Assembly (NCBI GenBank): GCA_031281465.1
Contig: JAITFH010000004.1
Span: 1-37,715, forward strand
Direction of reading: 5' to 3'
Length of the DNA: 37,715 bases
Source: Mycoplasmataceae bacterium
GTDB lineage: Bacteria; Bacillota_I; Bacilli_A; Mycoplasmatales; Mycoplasmoidaceae
This document shows positions 8,049 to 17,394 of this stretch, piece after piece; the first letter of the stretch is position 1; each line of letters begins with the position of its first letter. The translations under genes and the position numbers were made by a program. The notes below the pieces were generated by a model. It saw only the letters and a list, made by a program, of their open reading frames with translations. It was not told the DNA's origin and ran no database searches.

Positions 8049-8693
8049 TTACTTCTCATGCTTGTTGTCTAATTGTTTTTCTAAATCATCATCCAGCAAT
8101 TTTTCTTTTTCTAATAAGGATTTGTTTTGATATCTTAAATTTTTGTTTTCTTGTTCTAGGAATTGGTTTTGCTCTTTTAAGTTTTTGTTTTCTTCTAGCA
8201 ATTCTTTTTCTCGTTCTGTGGTAGATTGTTTATTGCCTTCAGTGTTTTCTACTTCTTGTTTGTTTTCAGATGATTCAGCTAATTGTTTTTGTAGCCTAAT
8301 ATTTTCTTCTTTTAATGTTTCGTTTCCTTCCACCAATTCATTACAATGTAATTCATTAAATTTAGACTGAATCGCATTTCTTAATTCGATTTTAACATTT
8401 CCAAAAAAATGTTTTTCAGTACACCAAAAAGGAAAAATAATTTGGCTTCTATTTGGCAAAGCTCAATTTTCCTTTTCTTTTCCTTTTTTGTCAATATATT
8501 TTTTTAGGAATATTGAATTGTCATCCATTTTATGACTCGAACATTCTATAGCAAGTCATCGATTGGATAATTTGGATGATGACGAGATAATAATAAGGGG
8601 GCGATATTTTGAATCGCTAATGTTGGGATAAGTTTTAATTAAATTTTCTTTTACTCAATAAATTTCTCATTTATGAGATTTATGACTTGGCAT
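8049..8693 (-). CDS. MazF/PemK-like protein with coiled-coil tail (intact middle copy)
   Basis: A 214-residue protein with TGA Trp codons. Residues 1 to about 105 hold the shared domain: WEIYWVKENL, YRPLIISSSSKLSN, LAIECSSHK and NWALPNRSQIIF. The pattern resembles MazF/PemK endoribonucleases (RP-hydrophobic-S, then TS/SSH, then S-V-L-x-x-I), though this copy is the most divergent of the three. Residues 120-214 form a Glu/Gln/Lys coiled coil that could mediate oligomerisation or partner binding. The tail is nearly identical in parts to the decayed tail at 2862-3109. ATG 8693 was chosen because it restores the whole domain and follows a structured leader. It is convergent with the GIY-YIG gene, with 5 nt between stops. 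Confidence 0.6.
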
Positions 8694-8765
8694 TTATATT
8701 AGTATGAAACGGGCGTCGCCACCCACTCTAAATCTATAAATAGACTTAGCTATACTTTTATTATA
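8694..8765 (-). promoter_or_regulatory. Promoter and structured leader of the middle MazF-like gene
   Basis: TATAAT at 8760-8765 is followed by a hairpin (TCTAT/ATAGA at 8733-8744) and a GC-rich segment at 8711-8724 (GGGTGGCGACGCCC in RNA sense) that can fold on itself. The order matches the leaders at 3503-3567 and 36928-36996, although the hairpin sequence differs. Confidence 0.5.
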
Positions 8766-8795
8766 TAAATTTTTTTGAAAAATTGGGCTTTAATT

Positions 8796-11609
8796 TTATT
8801 CCGCTAATTTATATATCAATTCTTCTTGTCATTCTTTTAATGATTCGACAGTTTTTTTCATTTCTTCTGCGGAAGCAAATTTTCAATACTTATTTAAACA
8901 CTCTCAACATTCTTTATCAGCATCACTCGACTTAATTGCTGCTTCAGTATTTTGGAAAGCAAAAACCATTAAATCTACCAACTTTATAATAAAAGGAATA
9001 TTTTCAGGAGTTTGTTCTCAGCTATAAACTTCTTTAAATTGATTATCTAACTTTTCAAGAGTACAATCGTCAAATGTAGGTGTAAAATCATACAATTCGT
9101 AATAAGTTTTGTATTTTCCTTTTAAAACATATTGTATCAAATTTTCTATATTAGTTTCGGTTTTTAAGATTTCTTCAATTTTAAACATTCCATAACTTCC
9201 CAGTAAAATGATAAATTTTTTAGGGACAAAATTTGGAATTTTAGACACATCACTGAAATCTTGATTTTTCAAATATTTTTCAGCTTCATCTATTATTTCT
9301 ATATACTTTGAAATTTCTGAAGTAGGTTGCTCGGGGATTGTGTTTTCGGTTAAATCGTTTTTTGCAACCTGATTTTCTAGGTTGCTATTATTATCTGATT
9401 CTTTAGAAGCATTAATATTTTTAACTATTCCTAAAGCTAAACAAGGAAGTCCACCGTTAATTTTTCTAAAGTCACTAAGTTTTTTCGCTTCTCTACTTGA
9501 AAAAATTTCACTATACTCTCCTTCAAAAGTCAATTTGTGAGCCAAATTACCCCTATAAGATACTTTTTCCTCTCCAGAATGCGGGATGTTTTGAAAAATC
9601 CAATATTTTACTATATCCGGATTTAGAATATCTTTAAAGTAGTCTATCTCATAATTGCTTTTTTCTCCGTATTTCATATCCTCACTATCACCAAATTTAT
9701 CAAGAATTTCGTTAACTCAAGGAACATTTAAACTAAAAGTTATCGCAACTTTACAAGGCTTCATTCCATTAGGCATAATAATCAACTCTTTGCCGCTTTG
9801 AAGATTTGCAAATTCTCCGGCAGTTATTTCTTCCATATTTACCATACTTTCACTATGCGATACTTTTCCATCATCGTTAATCGACTTAGAAGTTGTAGCT
9901 CTGAAATTTCTACCACTCTTTTTACTTAATCACTCAGCGAATTCAGGATTTACTCCAGAACAAAGAACAAAACATTGACAAGAATCAAATAATTCTTCTT
10001 TTCCATCTTTTCCATAAACTTTATTAATTTGTGAAATTGATTGGAAAGTTAGTAATCCCATTATGTTTTTACCTCTATCTAGCGAAAACATTTTTTGTAA
10101 AAAATCTATTTTAGGCAAATTTCCAAATTCATCAATGATAAACAATATTGCTTTTTCGAATGCAATAAGATTGTTTTTGAATAAATACTTATTTAAATGG
10201 TTGTAAAGTAGTTCCATAAATAATACAGCAAGTTTATTACTAGCTCCTTCTTTTTCACTTGGGTCATAGGAAATATAAATTACTGTTGGTTCTGTAATAA
10301 ATTTGTCAAAATCTATTTCAGCATTATTTGATGATGTTAAATTTTTAATTTCCTGATTGGTAAACATTTCTAATTTACTAAAAGCAATACTTTGGATAGA
10401 ACGGATGTCGTTTCTTTCTGAACCTCCCTTAAATTCGCTTACATAATGCTTAGACAATGCTCACTCTGGAAGCAAATCTTGAAGAATTATCATTCTGTCT
10501 TGAAATAAATTGACATTACTAGACACATTGAATAACGTGTAATCTTTTTTTTCAATACCATAATCTAGTATTAATAAAAAATATAACTTGATGAGTTTTT
10601 GTGCCATTTCATTTCAAAATACATCTTTTCCACTATTTTCAACTGGACAAATCGTAGTTGCAATTTGTTCTAACTTTTTCTGAATTTTACTTTTTGCATC
10701 CATTCATTTTTCGGAAAATGGATTTTCTCGACTCATTTCGCCAGGTTGCGATTTTTGCTGCTGCATTTTTAGCTTGTGTCATTCTGTCCAGTTTTTTAAG
10801 TAGTCGTTGTAATATATCTCTCAAATTTCACTTAAAGGATTTCAACTGTTGCTGAATTCTGGTTTATTTGTGTTGAAACGGTAAATGTTGTAACCATTTG
10901 CTTCGGCAATCTTTGCAGTTTTTTTGTAAATATCGCCTTTTAGGTCAGTAACTACCATACTGGATTTAGAATTCGAATTCAACAAATGTAAAATTGTTGG
11001 AATTATTACTTGCCAACTTTTACCGCTTCCAGCTCCTCCATAAACAATCGTTGATCCCGCAACTAAACTTTTGACAAGTTTTCCATTATTTATTCTTTCG
11101 TCTTTCCCTTCTTTTTTTAGTTTGTCTGATAAAACTTTTTTATCGCAAGCTAAAATATTGTAAGTAATCCCAGTAACTTTTTTCCCTTTAGAATCTTTAA
11201 CATCGTTAATTCCTTCTATGGTTCAAAGTGGATAAGAAGGTTTGGTTTCATCTTTGATAATCACCATCTTTTCTTCTAATTCATCTTGTTTTAGTCATTT
11301 CGCAGAATAATCGGTTTTGGAAATTTGTTTGTCTTTGTCAATAAATCTTCCGCCAAATTTCTTGTGATAGCGCAAAAAACAAAACAATGTAATCCCAAAA
11401 GAAACTCCTAAACCGATAAGTAAATTTCTTCAGCCCTCAAGTTTTCCTACTCATTCAGTTACGAAAGTTTCGAACGTGTGGGTTATTTTAAAATTAAATA
11501 ATCAGAAAAGAAGCGAAATCCCAATTCAAATCAACACTGCACAAACGATGTTAATCCCTAACACCATCATTACTTTTATTTTTTTAGGTTGTTCAGAGAA
11601 TGGTCTCAT
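8796..11609 (-). CDS. VirD4/TraG-type coupling ATPase
   Basis: A 937-residue type IV coupling protein, continuous with TGA as Trp. Two membrane segments lie near the N-terminus (about residues 14-35 and 58-75). The ATPase domain has Walker A YGGAGSGKSW (Lys197) and Walker B LFIIDEFGNLP (Asp493, Glu494). The C-terminal 250 residues are variable and contain NLENQVA, encoded by the palindrome at 9364. It should link the relaxosome to the transfer channel. I prefer ATG 11609 over 11615, because TATAAT on the minus strand then sits 7 nt upstream, the spacing seen at other genes here. The GC-rich hairpin at 11625-11700 lies just upstream. It is separated from the relaxase operon by the GIY-YIG and MazF-like genes. 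Confidence 0.92.
9364..9386. repeat. GCAACCT/AGGTTGC palindromic element inside the coupling-protein gene
   Basis: Read on the minus strand as SNLENQVA in the variable C-terminal region of the coupling protein. It has the same reading phase as the copies in the zincin B and amidotransferase genes. Confidence 0.7.
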
Positions 11610-11616
11610 TGTCATT

Positions 11617-11622
11617 ATTATA
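11617..11622 (-). promoter_or_regulatory. -10 box of the coupling-protein gene
   Basis: TATAAT on the minus strand, 7 nt before ATG 11609. The sequence is nearly palindromic, so TATAAT also reads on the plus strand at 11619-11624 and could drive the GC-rich segment to its right. Confidence 0.45.
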
Positions 11623-11624
11623 AT

Positions 11625-11700
11625 ATTGGGGCTATGCCCCAAACCCCAAACCCATCAACTTTAAAAGAGATGGGTTCGCCGTCTGCGGAAATTTTGTAGC
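11625..11700. promoter_or_regulatory. GC-rich hairpin region upstream of the coupling-protein gene
   Basis: The segment contains a perfect GGGGC-TAT-GCCCC hairpin, then CCCC/CCC runs and a second stem between AACCCATC and GATGGGTT. In plus-strand sense, GGGGCTATGCCCC resembles the GGGGCTACGGTCCC of the leader at 36970. No gene follows on the plus strand, so it may be a small RNA, an attenuator read on the minus strand, or a relic of a fourth MazF-like locus. Confidence 0.45.
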
Positions 11701-11733
11701 TCATTTTAATTTTAAAATTCGCTTACATTTTTT

Positions 11734-11756
11734 GCAACCTATTTTTTTAGGTTGCT
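11734..11756. repeat. GCAACCT/AGGTTGC palindromic element at a stop codon
   Basis: The element overlaps the TAG stop of the gene at 11755-12012, just as the copy at 1419 overlaps the parA stop. The spacer is all A/T. It is followed by TATTTT in the plus direction. Confidence 0.7.
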
Positions 11757-12012
11757 ATTTTCCAGACTTTTTATAGTATTGCAGGGAAGACTTTAGAGTT
11801 TTATTTTGCCGAGTTAGCTGAGCTATTTTTTCGAAGCTTTTTTTTACTTGATTTTGTAGACTTAAAATCATTAGTAAATCGCTTTTTGTGTGAAGTTTAT
11901 CTCTCGAACTAATTCTTTCAACTTCAACTACCTTGCCATCTTTTATTTCTCAGCGTTTTCGTGTCACGAAAACATTATAGAAAATTTTTCCCACTTTTAG
12001 GGGGTTTGTCAT
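11755..12012 (-). CDS. Small basic protein with coiled-coil C-terminus, next to the candidate oriT
   Basis: An 85-residue basic protein with one TGA Trp codon. It has an N-terminal strand-rich part (VGKIFYNVFVTRKRWEI), then DGKVVEVERI, then a helical Lys/Gln-rich tail. The ten-residue DGKVVEVERI is also present at the end of the divergent RHH gene at 12186, encoded by a 31-bp perfect inverted repeat. Its place, divergent from an RHH gene and beside strong inverted repeats, suggests a relaxosome accessory or regulator, but no known family is recognised. The palindromic element supplies part of its stop. Confidence 0.6.
11910..11940 (-). repeat. Left arm of a 31-bp perfect inverted repeat
   Basis: The reverse complement matches 12345-12375 exactly over 31 bases. 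In both genes it encodes the same peptide (DGKVVEVERI), so it is a duplicated coding segment placed in inverted orientation. Confidence 0.9.
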
Positions 12013-12059
12013 ATCAACTCACAGAAATCCTGGAAAAATTTTTAAATAGCAGGATAAGG

Positions 12060-12142
12060 AAAAGCACACCCACTTTTATTTTCCGGCTATCCTAAAATAG
12101 GATATATACCTCCAATAAATATAATATCCTGGGTGTGTTTTG
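12060..12142. other. Inverted repeats between divergent genes (candidate oriT or operator)
   Basis: An outer imperfect inverted repeat (AAAAGCACACCCA at 12060-12072, TGGGTGTGTTTTG at 12130-12142, 11 of 13 matching) encloses a perfect 7-bp hairpin (TATCCTA at 12088-12094, TAGGATA at 12098-12104). A plus-strand TATAAT at 12120-12125 lies inside. A non-coding region with nested inverted repeats, close to the coupling protein and flanked by small DNA-binding proteins, is what an oriT looks like. It could equally be an operator for the two divergent genes. No nic site can be assigned. Confidence 0.4.
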
Positions 12143-12185
12143 CGACTATTCCATAGTCTCAAAAGTGCAAACCTTCGGTTCTGAA

Positions 12186-12383
12186 ATGGGAAGATTAAAT
12201 AAAGAAAAAAGACAACGAGTTGAAGTGTACAAAAGCGATGTAGAAAATTTAAAAATTTTACAGTCCAAACTTGGTTTGAAATCAATGAACGCTACTGCTA
12301 GTTATTGCATCAGTTTTTGTTTGGAAAAGAACGAAGATTATAGTGATGGCAAGGTAGTTGAAGTTGAAAGAATTAAAACTTAA
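12186..12383 (+). CDS. Small ribbon-helix-helix protein, possible relaxosome accessory
   Basis: A 65-residue protein from ATG 12186; a GTG at 12135 could extend it by 17 residues. It has a basic start (GRLNKEKRQRVEVY) that looks like the DNA-contacting strand, followed by two helices (SDVENLKILQSKLG and NATASYCISFCLEK), typical of RHH proteins. The tail DGKVVEVERIKT is shared with the divergent gene at 11755-12012. The candidate oriT/operator lies just upstream. It may bind those repeats as an autoregulator or help the relaxase. Confidence 0.6.
   Translation: MGRLNKEKRQRVEVYKSDVENLKILQSKLGLKSMNATASYCISFCLEKNEDYSDGKVVEVERIKT
12345..12375 (+). repeat. Right arm of the 31-bp perfect inverted repeat
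   Basis: Exact inverted copy of 11910-11940, located at the 3' end of the RHH gene. Confidence 0.9.
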
Positions 12384-12418
12384 ATTAGGCTAATGGTTGC
12401 ATATTAGAATTATCTAAA

Positions 12419-12586
12419 CTATACATTTTTGATAAATTTTAATAAAGCATTTTTTGTAGGGATATATCATTCAGGAACAGAATTCGTTTTTAATTGATGT
12501 GAATTGTTATACAAAAATAATCGATATTTTTGAAATTCTGTATCTGTTCATTTTTCCACGATTTCTACAGTAAGTTGATTTTTCAT
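12419..12586 (-). CDS. Small hypothetical protein
   Basis: A 55-residue protein that needs two TGA Trp codons. It resembles other short Trp-containing proteins in this region only in size and composition (EIVEKWTDTEFQKY). It is the last gene of the minus-strand small-membrane-protein operon, 20 nt after the two-helix membrane protein. Short length and lack of a clear ribosome-binding site keep confidence low. Confidence 0.45.
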
Positions 12587-12606
12587 TTTGAAAATGCTAT
12601 ACTTTT

Positions 12607-12951
12607 TTAATTAGCACTACTAGCTCAGCTTCAGATAGGAGGTAATATTCACATTCAAAATATTTCTATAAACAATAACCCCAAAAAGATATATCCTGTC
12701 ATGTGAAAAAATTTACTTCTAGCCATCTTTAACTGTTTTTTAGCATCTTCATTATCACTACCTCACAACCTGATTGAATAACCTAATGTGACAATTGCAC
12801 CCATCAAAACGGCACAAATAATTAATCCTATTTCAATATACTGGAAATAGCTATAAACTAAATCTGCTTGAGTTTGCCCTATTAAATTCGCAATTTCTTG
12901 TCAGAAACCTGGTAAAGCAAAAGAACTTACTGCTAAATTTGCATCGAGCAT
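12607..12951 (-). CDS. Two-helix membrane protein, possible VirB2-like subunit
   Basis: A 114-residue protein rich in TGA Trp codons with two hydrophobic segments (about residues 38-60 and 86-108) joined by a short charged loop (WGSDNEDAKKQLKMARSK). Two-helix proteins of this size in transfer regions are often VirB2/TrbC-type pilin or channel subunits; this is a guess from topology. A strong AGGAGG Shine-Dalgarno lies 10-15 nt upstream of ATG 12951. It directly follows another two-helix protein gene. Confidence 0.6.
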
Positions 12952-13281
12952 CTAATTTTCTCCTCCTTTATAAACGGCAATCCTGGCATCTATGTTTTTA
13001 AGTATCAATACTAAAACACCTCCAACTATGCTCAAAATCAATCCAAACACAATCAAAAGAATAGATGTAGTCTTTTCTACATCGAATGCTGCTATACAAA
13101 AAATTCCACCCACCAGCATCATTATTCCAGATACAAGTGAAAGTAACATTAGAAATTTAACCAAATACTGAGTATTTCTGATATTTTTTAAATCGTCTTC
13201 ATTTTTAACTTCTTTTTTAATGTTAAAGAAACTAAACATTTCTTTTATCCATTTGAATTTTGATTCTGTTTTATTTCTCAT
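12952..13281 (-). CDS. Small membrane protein with two helices
   Basis: A 109-residue protein. A basic, soluble N-terminal 40 residues precede two hydrophobic segments (about 42-66 and 73-95) and a short polar end. No family is recognised. The minus-strand TATAAT at 13299-13304 could start transcription of this gene and the next one. Its stop abuts the ATG of the downstream two-helix gene, so both are probably made together as transfer-apparatus or envelope proteins. Confidence 0.65.
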   Translation of the reverse strand: MRNKTESKFKWIKEMFSFFNIKKEVKNEDDLKNIRNTQYLVKFLMLLSLVSGIMMLVGGIFCIAAFDVEKTTSILLIVFGLILSIVGGVLVLILKNIDARIAVYKGGEN

Positions 13282-13298
13282 CTGGTATCGTTATGTTA

Positions 13299-13304
13299 AT
13301 TATA
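13299..13304 (-). promoter_or_regulatory. -10 box of the small membrane-protein pair
   Basis: TATAAT on the minus strand, 17 nt before ATG 13281, in the short gap after the gene at 13326-13616. Confidence 0.4.
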
Positions 13305-13325
13305 TTTCTCCATATAAATATAATG

Positions 13326-13616
13326 TTATTCTTTTTTTTGTCTTTCAAGGAAACAAATATAAGCGTCCTCAAACTCATATTCGCCGCCAAATCTTTCTCT
13401 GCCTTCTTTTTCAGCGAAACATACAACTATTTGTTTTATAAAAGCGCTAAATGACTTAATATTTTTAGCATATTCTTGTTCAAATATATCTTTTAAGACT
13501 CACAAGTACTTTTTACTAAGTTTTAGTGACACTAATTCTTCGTAAAGCTTTTCTTTGGGAATTTTGGTTTTTTCTACTTTTCTTAATAAATCCTGGTTTA
13601 TTTTGGTGTTATTCAT
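13326..13616 (-). CDS. Small helical hypothetical protein
   Basis: A 96-residue charged, helical protein with one TGA Trp codon (SKKYLWVLKDIFEQ). No membrane segment or known motif is visible. Its ATG overlaps the stop of the upstream 53-residue gene as TAATG, showing translational coupling within the minus-strand operon starting at 14727. Confidence 0.65.
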
Positions 13617-13777
13617 TAAAATTCTTTGCCTCCTCTGCCGTGTTCAAAATCATCATCGTGTTGTCTTTCTTTAAGTATTCTTTCACCGTTTTCTCTTACA
13701 TAATTAGTTAAGTCTTTTATTTCTTCTGTAAGCGGATTTTTTCACACTATTTCTACTCAACTTGTTGTTTTTACCAT
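13616..13777 (-). CDS. 53-residue protein sharing its C-terminus with the VapD-like protein
   Basis: A 53-residue protein that needs two TGA Trp codons. The N-terminus reads TTSWVEIVWKNPLTEE and resembles the start of the gene at 19323-19604 (NNWLELEWNEPLTDKE). The C-terminal 20 residues (ERILKERQHDDDFEHGRGG...) are almost identical to the end of the VapD-like protein at 18953, and the DNA is near-identical over about 60 bp. It thus looks like a head from one family joined to a tail from another, by recombination within the element. Confidence 0.6.
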
Positions 13778-13779
13778 AA

Positions 13780-14133
13780 TTATTCGTCATCCCTTCCAAA
13801 ATGGTAATGAGTTCTTGTTTCTCGTTGTAATTTTTTAAATTCTTTATATTCGGTTGGTTCTGTAATGTTATTATTTTTGCAATATTCTTGAAACTCTCTA
13901 TAAAAACCGCCAAATTCAAAAGATCTATAATCGCCTTTTTTTCACTTTTCTCATCTAACAGCGGCTCTAACATCATCTGTACAAACTCATATGAAATAGA
14001 TAAAAGCTATTACGGTTGCAATTGATGGAATTCAAACCAATAGTGGAAGTCCTTCTCCAATAGGAGTAACACCAAATAGAATAGCTACTCCCATACAAAT
14101 TAAAAACGTTAAAAGTGCTCCTAATATTCTCAT
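13780..14133 (-). CDS. Two-helix membrane protein with charged cytoplasmic tail
   Basis: A 117-residue protein with four TGA Trp codons. Two membrane helices (about residues 3-22 and 28-52) are followed by a charged tail with FEFGGFYREFQEYC and a His/Asp-rich end (THYHFGRDDE). No family is recognised. It lies between a 194-residue soluble protein and the 53-residue gene in one operon, so it may be part of the mating-pair or envelope machinery. Confidence 0.65.
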
Positions 14134-14142
14134 CTTTTTCTC

Positions 14143-14727
14143 CTATTCGTTGTCATTTTGATTTTCGTCACATTCTTCAAAATCTTTTTTAACAACATCC
14201 TGAGGAGTAAGTCCTTGTTTTTTTAATTCATCCAATCATTGAAGTGATTTTTTATAAGTTTCTTCTTCGCTAGTGCTAAATTCTTTTTCTCAATCATGAT
14301 AGTAATCACTTCGACTTTGACTCATGTGAAACTCAATAAATTTTTCAACAACATAATCTCAAGTAACTTCAATAGCAGCTGAATGGTTACCGATTAATTT
14401 AAGTTTGTTGTTTATAAAGGTTAACTTTTCTAAAAGTCCCATCCAAAGCAAATTTCAACTTGCTCTCTTATGGTAGCTTAAATACAACTCCATTAAAACA
14501 CTTAGTCCATAAGTTTTGCACATGCCATTATGGTTTAGTAAAGTTACTGCTTGGTATTCTTCACCATTTTTTTCATCATATACAGTTTGTAATGGTTCGT
14601 CCATTAAATATCACAAGTAGTCGTGATATTCTTTATCAACATCGTAAAAGTTTCTTAGTTTATCGTTCATTTCAGAAACTTTGTCGTATATTTTTTGTTT
14701 GTTTAATTCGTGTTTAGTTCTTATCAT
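14143..14727 (-). CDS. Hypothetical soluble protein, first gene of a minus-strand operon
   Basis: A 194-residue protein with several TGA Trp codons, rich in aromatic and acidic residues, without membrane segments. The C-terminal part has SEEETYKKSLQWLDE, similar to SEEETYRRYLKWKK in the zincin B tail, then an acidic end. A TATAAT box 9 nt before the ATG and a perfect 9-bp inverted repeat upstream mark it as the start of an operon. Function unknown. Confidence 0.7.
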
Positions 14728-14736
14728 AACATTTTT

Positions 14737-14771
14737 ATTATATCAAAAGTTTTAAATTAAACAAACTTTTG
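14737..14771 (-). promoter_or_regulatory. Promoter with perfect inverted repeat
   Basis: TATAAT at 14737-14742 (minus). Directly upstream is CAAAAGTTT (14744-14752) and AAACTTTTG (14763-14771), a perfect 9-bp inverted repeat with a 10-nt spacer. Its position just behind the -10 box fits an operator. It also follows the stop of the surface-protein gene and may double as a terminator. Confidence 0.5.
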
Positions 14772-14787
14772 AAATTAATTTTTAAAT

Positions 14788-17394
14788 TTAGACTTCACCA
14801 TCTTCGAATTTATCTGAAATTCCAGTTTTTGGTTGCTTTTTGCTGACTTTATTTTTTATTAGGGATATTTTTCTGTTTTTTCGTTTATGAGCTACAAAAA
14901 CGATTGTTCCTCCAGTAGCTACTATTCCTAAACCAAGTCCGCTTAATCCAAAAATTAAACCTCACTGTGGATGTTCAACCGGATTAACTACATCGAAATC
15001 TATCGGAGGTGCAGGAGGTGGAGGCGGAACTGGTAAGAAAGAATTTATTGTAAATGTGTCTGTAACAATATCACCATACCCTTTACCATTAACAAAGAAC
15101 TCATGATGCGAAACTTTGACATTTAAAACTCCTTCGGTATTATTTGGAATAAGTTCGATTGGATTATGCAAACTATTGAAATCGGTTTCTAATTCAGTTT
15201 GTGTATAATTCGTCTTATACAATACTGGAGCTTCAGTTTCTTGTCCGACATAGAGTGTATATGCGTTAAAAAATATTCACGGGTCATTATTTACTTGTTC
15301 CAATTCCTGATTAACTGTTTTCCCGGTAAAAACAGGAAAAGTTCCTGGAGTAGTATTTTCATAAATCTGTCCTTTTAAACTTCATCAATTAGAATTATCA
15401 AACACAACTGAATCCTCTTCGTTTGTAGTGATGGTTATATTGATATGTGTTAAATCTGTCTCTATTTCATCGAATTCAATACTTTTAACTAATATATCGG
15501 GATCGGTTCCATAAAGTTCTTGTCACTCTTCTTTAACACCACAAAACATCGATATATCAATATTAGATACTGTATAGTGATAAAGTGGGCTTTCTTCTAC
15601 ACTTTCTCCATCAATGTATATCGAGCCTTCTGTTAAATATTCACACAATGTTTTTGTTGAGATAAATTTTAAACTGTTGAGAAATTCATTTCAAGTTTCA
15701 TCGGTTCATTCAACTGTTTCATCTTTGTCGTCAGTTAAAATGCTTTTGCCTTTGTTGAGTATTTTTCCATTTAAACTTAGAGCATCAATTTCTTTAAAGT
15801 GCTGAATTTGTGTTCCTGCGTCGGAAGGATTGGAAATAGTTAAACTATTGTCATTTTCTCATCTGAGTTCAGTTAATTTAATACCATAATATTTCATTAC
15901 CCCATCGTTGCCTGTGTCATAACTATCCAGTTGTTTTCCATTTATCAAATCTGTTCAATTAGAAATAATAAATTTGTTCAATACTACAGGGACAGCTTGT
16001 TCCGCACTTTCTCCTTCGTAAATATCGTATTTTAATGTAAAGTTGCTATTCTGCAATGTTTTTGACAGTCTTTCTTTTAAATCGTATTCAGGATTAGATA
16101 ACTCAAAAGTTCAATTATTTTCGTTCTGATAATGCTTTCATGACAACAAACTAGGTATTGAAGCGATATATTGTGTCAAATTTTGCCCGCTAGGATTTTT
16201 GGCAAACGAAATACAGTTTAGTAAACTATTTTTGTTTTTCTCATCTGTTTCGTTTTGATAACATTCTTTATCAAAAAGAAAAACATCACTTTGTGGGATT
16301 TTTCAAACATTTCCGTATGTTCCTATTTTCTTCCCTCATAATTTTCCATCAAGCACAGCATCCTTAATTAAATTTTTATCATTTTCAGACAAAGAATTGA
16401 AGTCGCTGTAACCCGAGCTTAATTTGTTAGCCATATGGTTGGCACTTCAAAAACCTAATACACTTTCTCAATACTTTTCGTTAACTTTAACTCTTGCAGC
16501 TATTTTTTGTTTACCTCCGTTTTTTATATCAGCATAAACTCTGCTTTTTTCAGTATCTATACAAATAAAGTTACTAAAATCAAACTGTTCTTTTATTGAA
16601 TAAATTTGTCAATTCTTATTACATTTATATGTGGATTTTCAGTACGATGTAGAAATATTGGTTAAATCACTTGTCTTATCACCATGTTCGCCGCTTGCTG
16701 GTCCTAATCCACCATATTCATGGCCTCGTTGTTGAATTTTTAAATACGGAAGATTTCCAAATTTTAGTTCGTTATTAGTTCAATCATAATTTACTGTTAT
16801 ATTTTCTAAATTAGGCATTTTTAGTAATGGGTGTTGATGGGTATAATTGTATTCTTTCGCTCCTTGGTCAACTACTAAATTTTGACCATGTGTGCCATCG
16901 TTGTTATTGACATCGTTGACATTTCCAATCTCGTACGATGTTAACTTATTACTAGTCTCTGTTCACCATCCTTGATCATCTCTACTGTTTCCTTGGTCAT
17001 CATTTGTGGAATGAACACCTATTTTACTGCTAACGGTTATTATTCCAGCATCTTTTAATTGTTTAAGTGTAAGTGTTCCTTCCCCATTTACTAGCGATTC
17101 GATTAAGTTGCTAATTTTTCCACTAGTTATCGTGATGCTTACTTCCGCTCCTCACTTGGTGTGTTGTTGATTTCAGAAATCTTCGGTTCATGGTGAAAAA
17201 GTATTGGCAGTTTCATCAGTATATCCACCAGTTTTCATTAGTACTATATTTGAATCCGTAGGAATTGGTATGTTGTTAATTATTTTTTTAAAATTTTTCT
17301 TATCGTGAGTATTGTTTAAATTTGTCAAAAATGGTAACAAAAACCAAAATCCTGTAACTATTAAACTTGATAATACGATTTTTTTATTTTTCAT
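14788..17394 (-). CDS. Large membrane-anchored surface protein 1
   Basis: An 868-residue protein with many TGA Trp codons. An N-terminal hydrophobic segment after MKNKK (about residues 6-24) looks like a signal anchor. The body is a long extracellular Trp/Asn/Asp-rich region. Near the C-terminus come a segment with ELIPNNTEGVLNV, resembling the repeated domain of mycoplasma surface lipoproteins, a proline linker (PVPPPPPAPP), a membrane helix (about 812-835) and a short basic tail. No lipobox cysteine is seen. It shares layout with surface protein 2 at 19614-22520. Such proteins on mollicute conjugative elements are thought to act in cell contact. Its start overlaps the end of the 387-residue gene. 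Confidence 0.8.

Noticed and set aside
2862-8300. CRISPR array
   Set aside because: The repeated DNA between 2862-3109 and 8049-8300 is a duplicated coiled-coil coding tail, not regular repeats with unique spacers. No array was seen elsewhere.
12345-12375. 31-bp repeat as insertion-sequence ends
   Set aside because: The arms are inside two small genes and enclose only about 400 bp with no transposase, so an insertion sequence is not supported.
13704-13976. 90-residue minus-strand frame
   Set aside because: It overlaps, in another frame, two better-supported coupled genes (13616-13777 and 13780-14133) that have TGA Trp codons and membrane helices.
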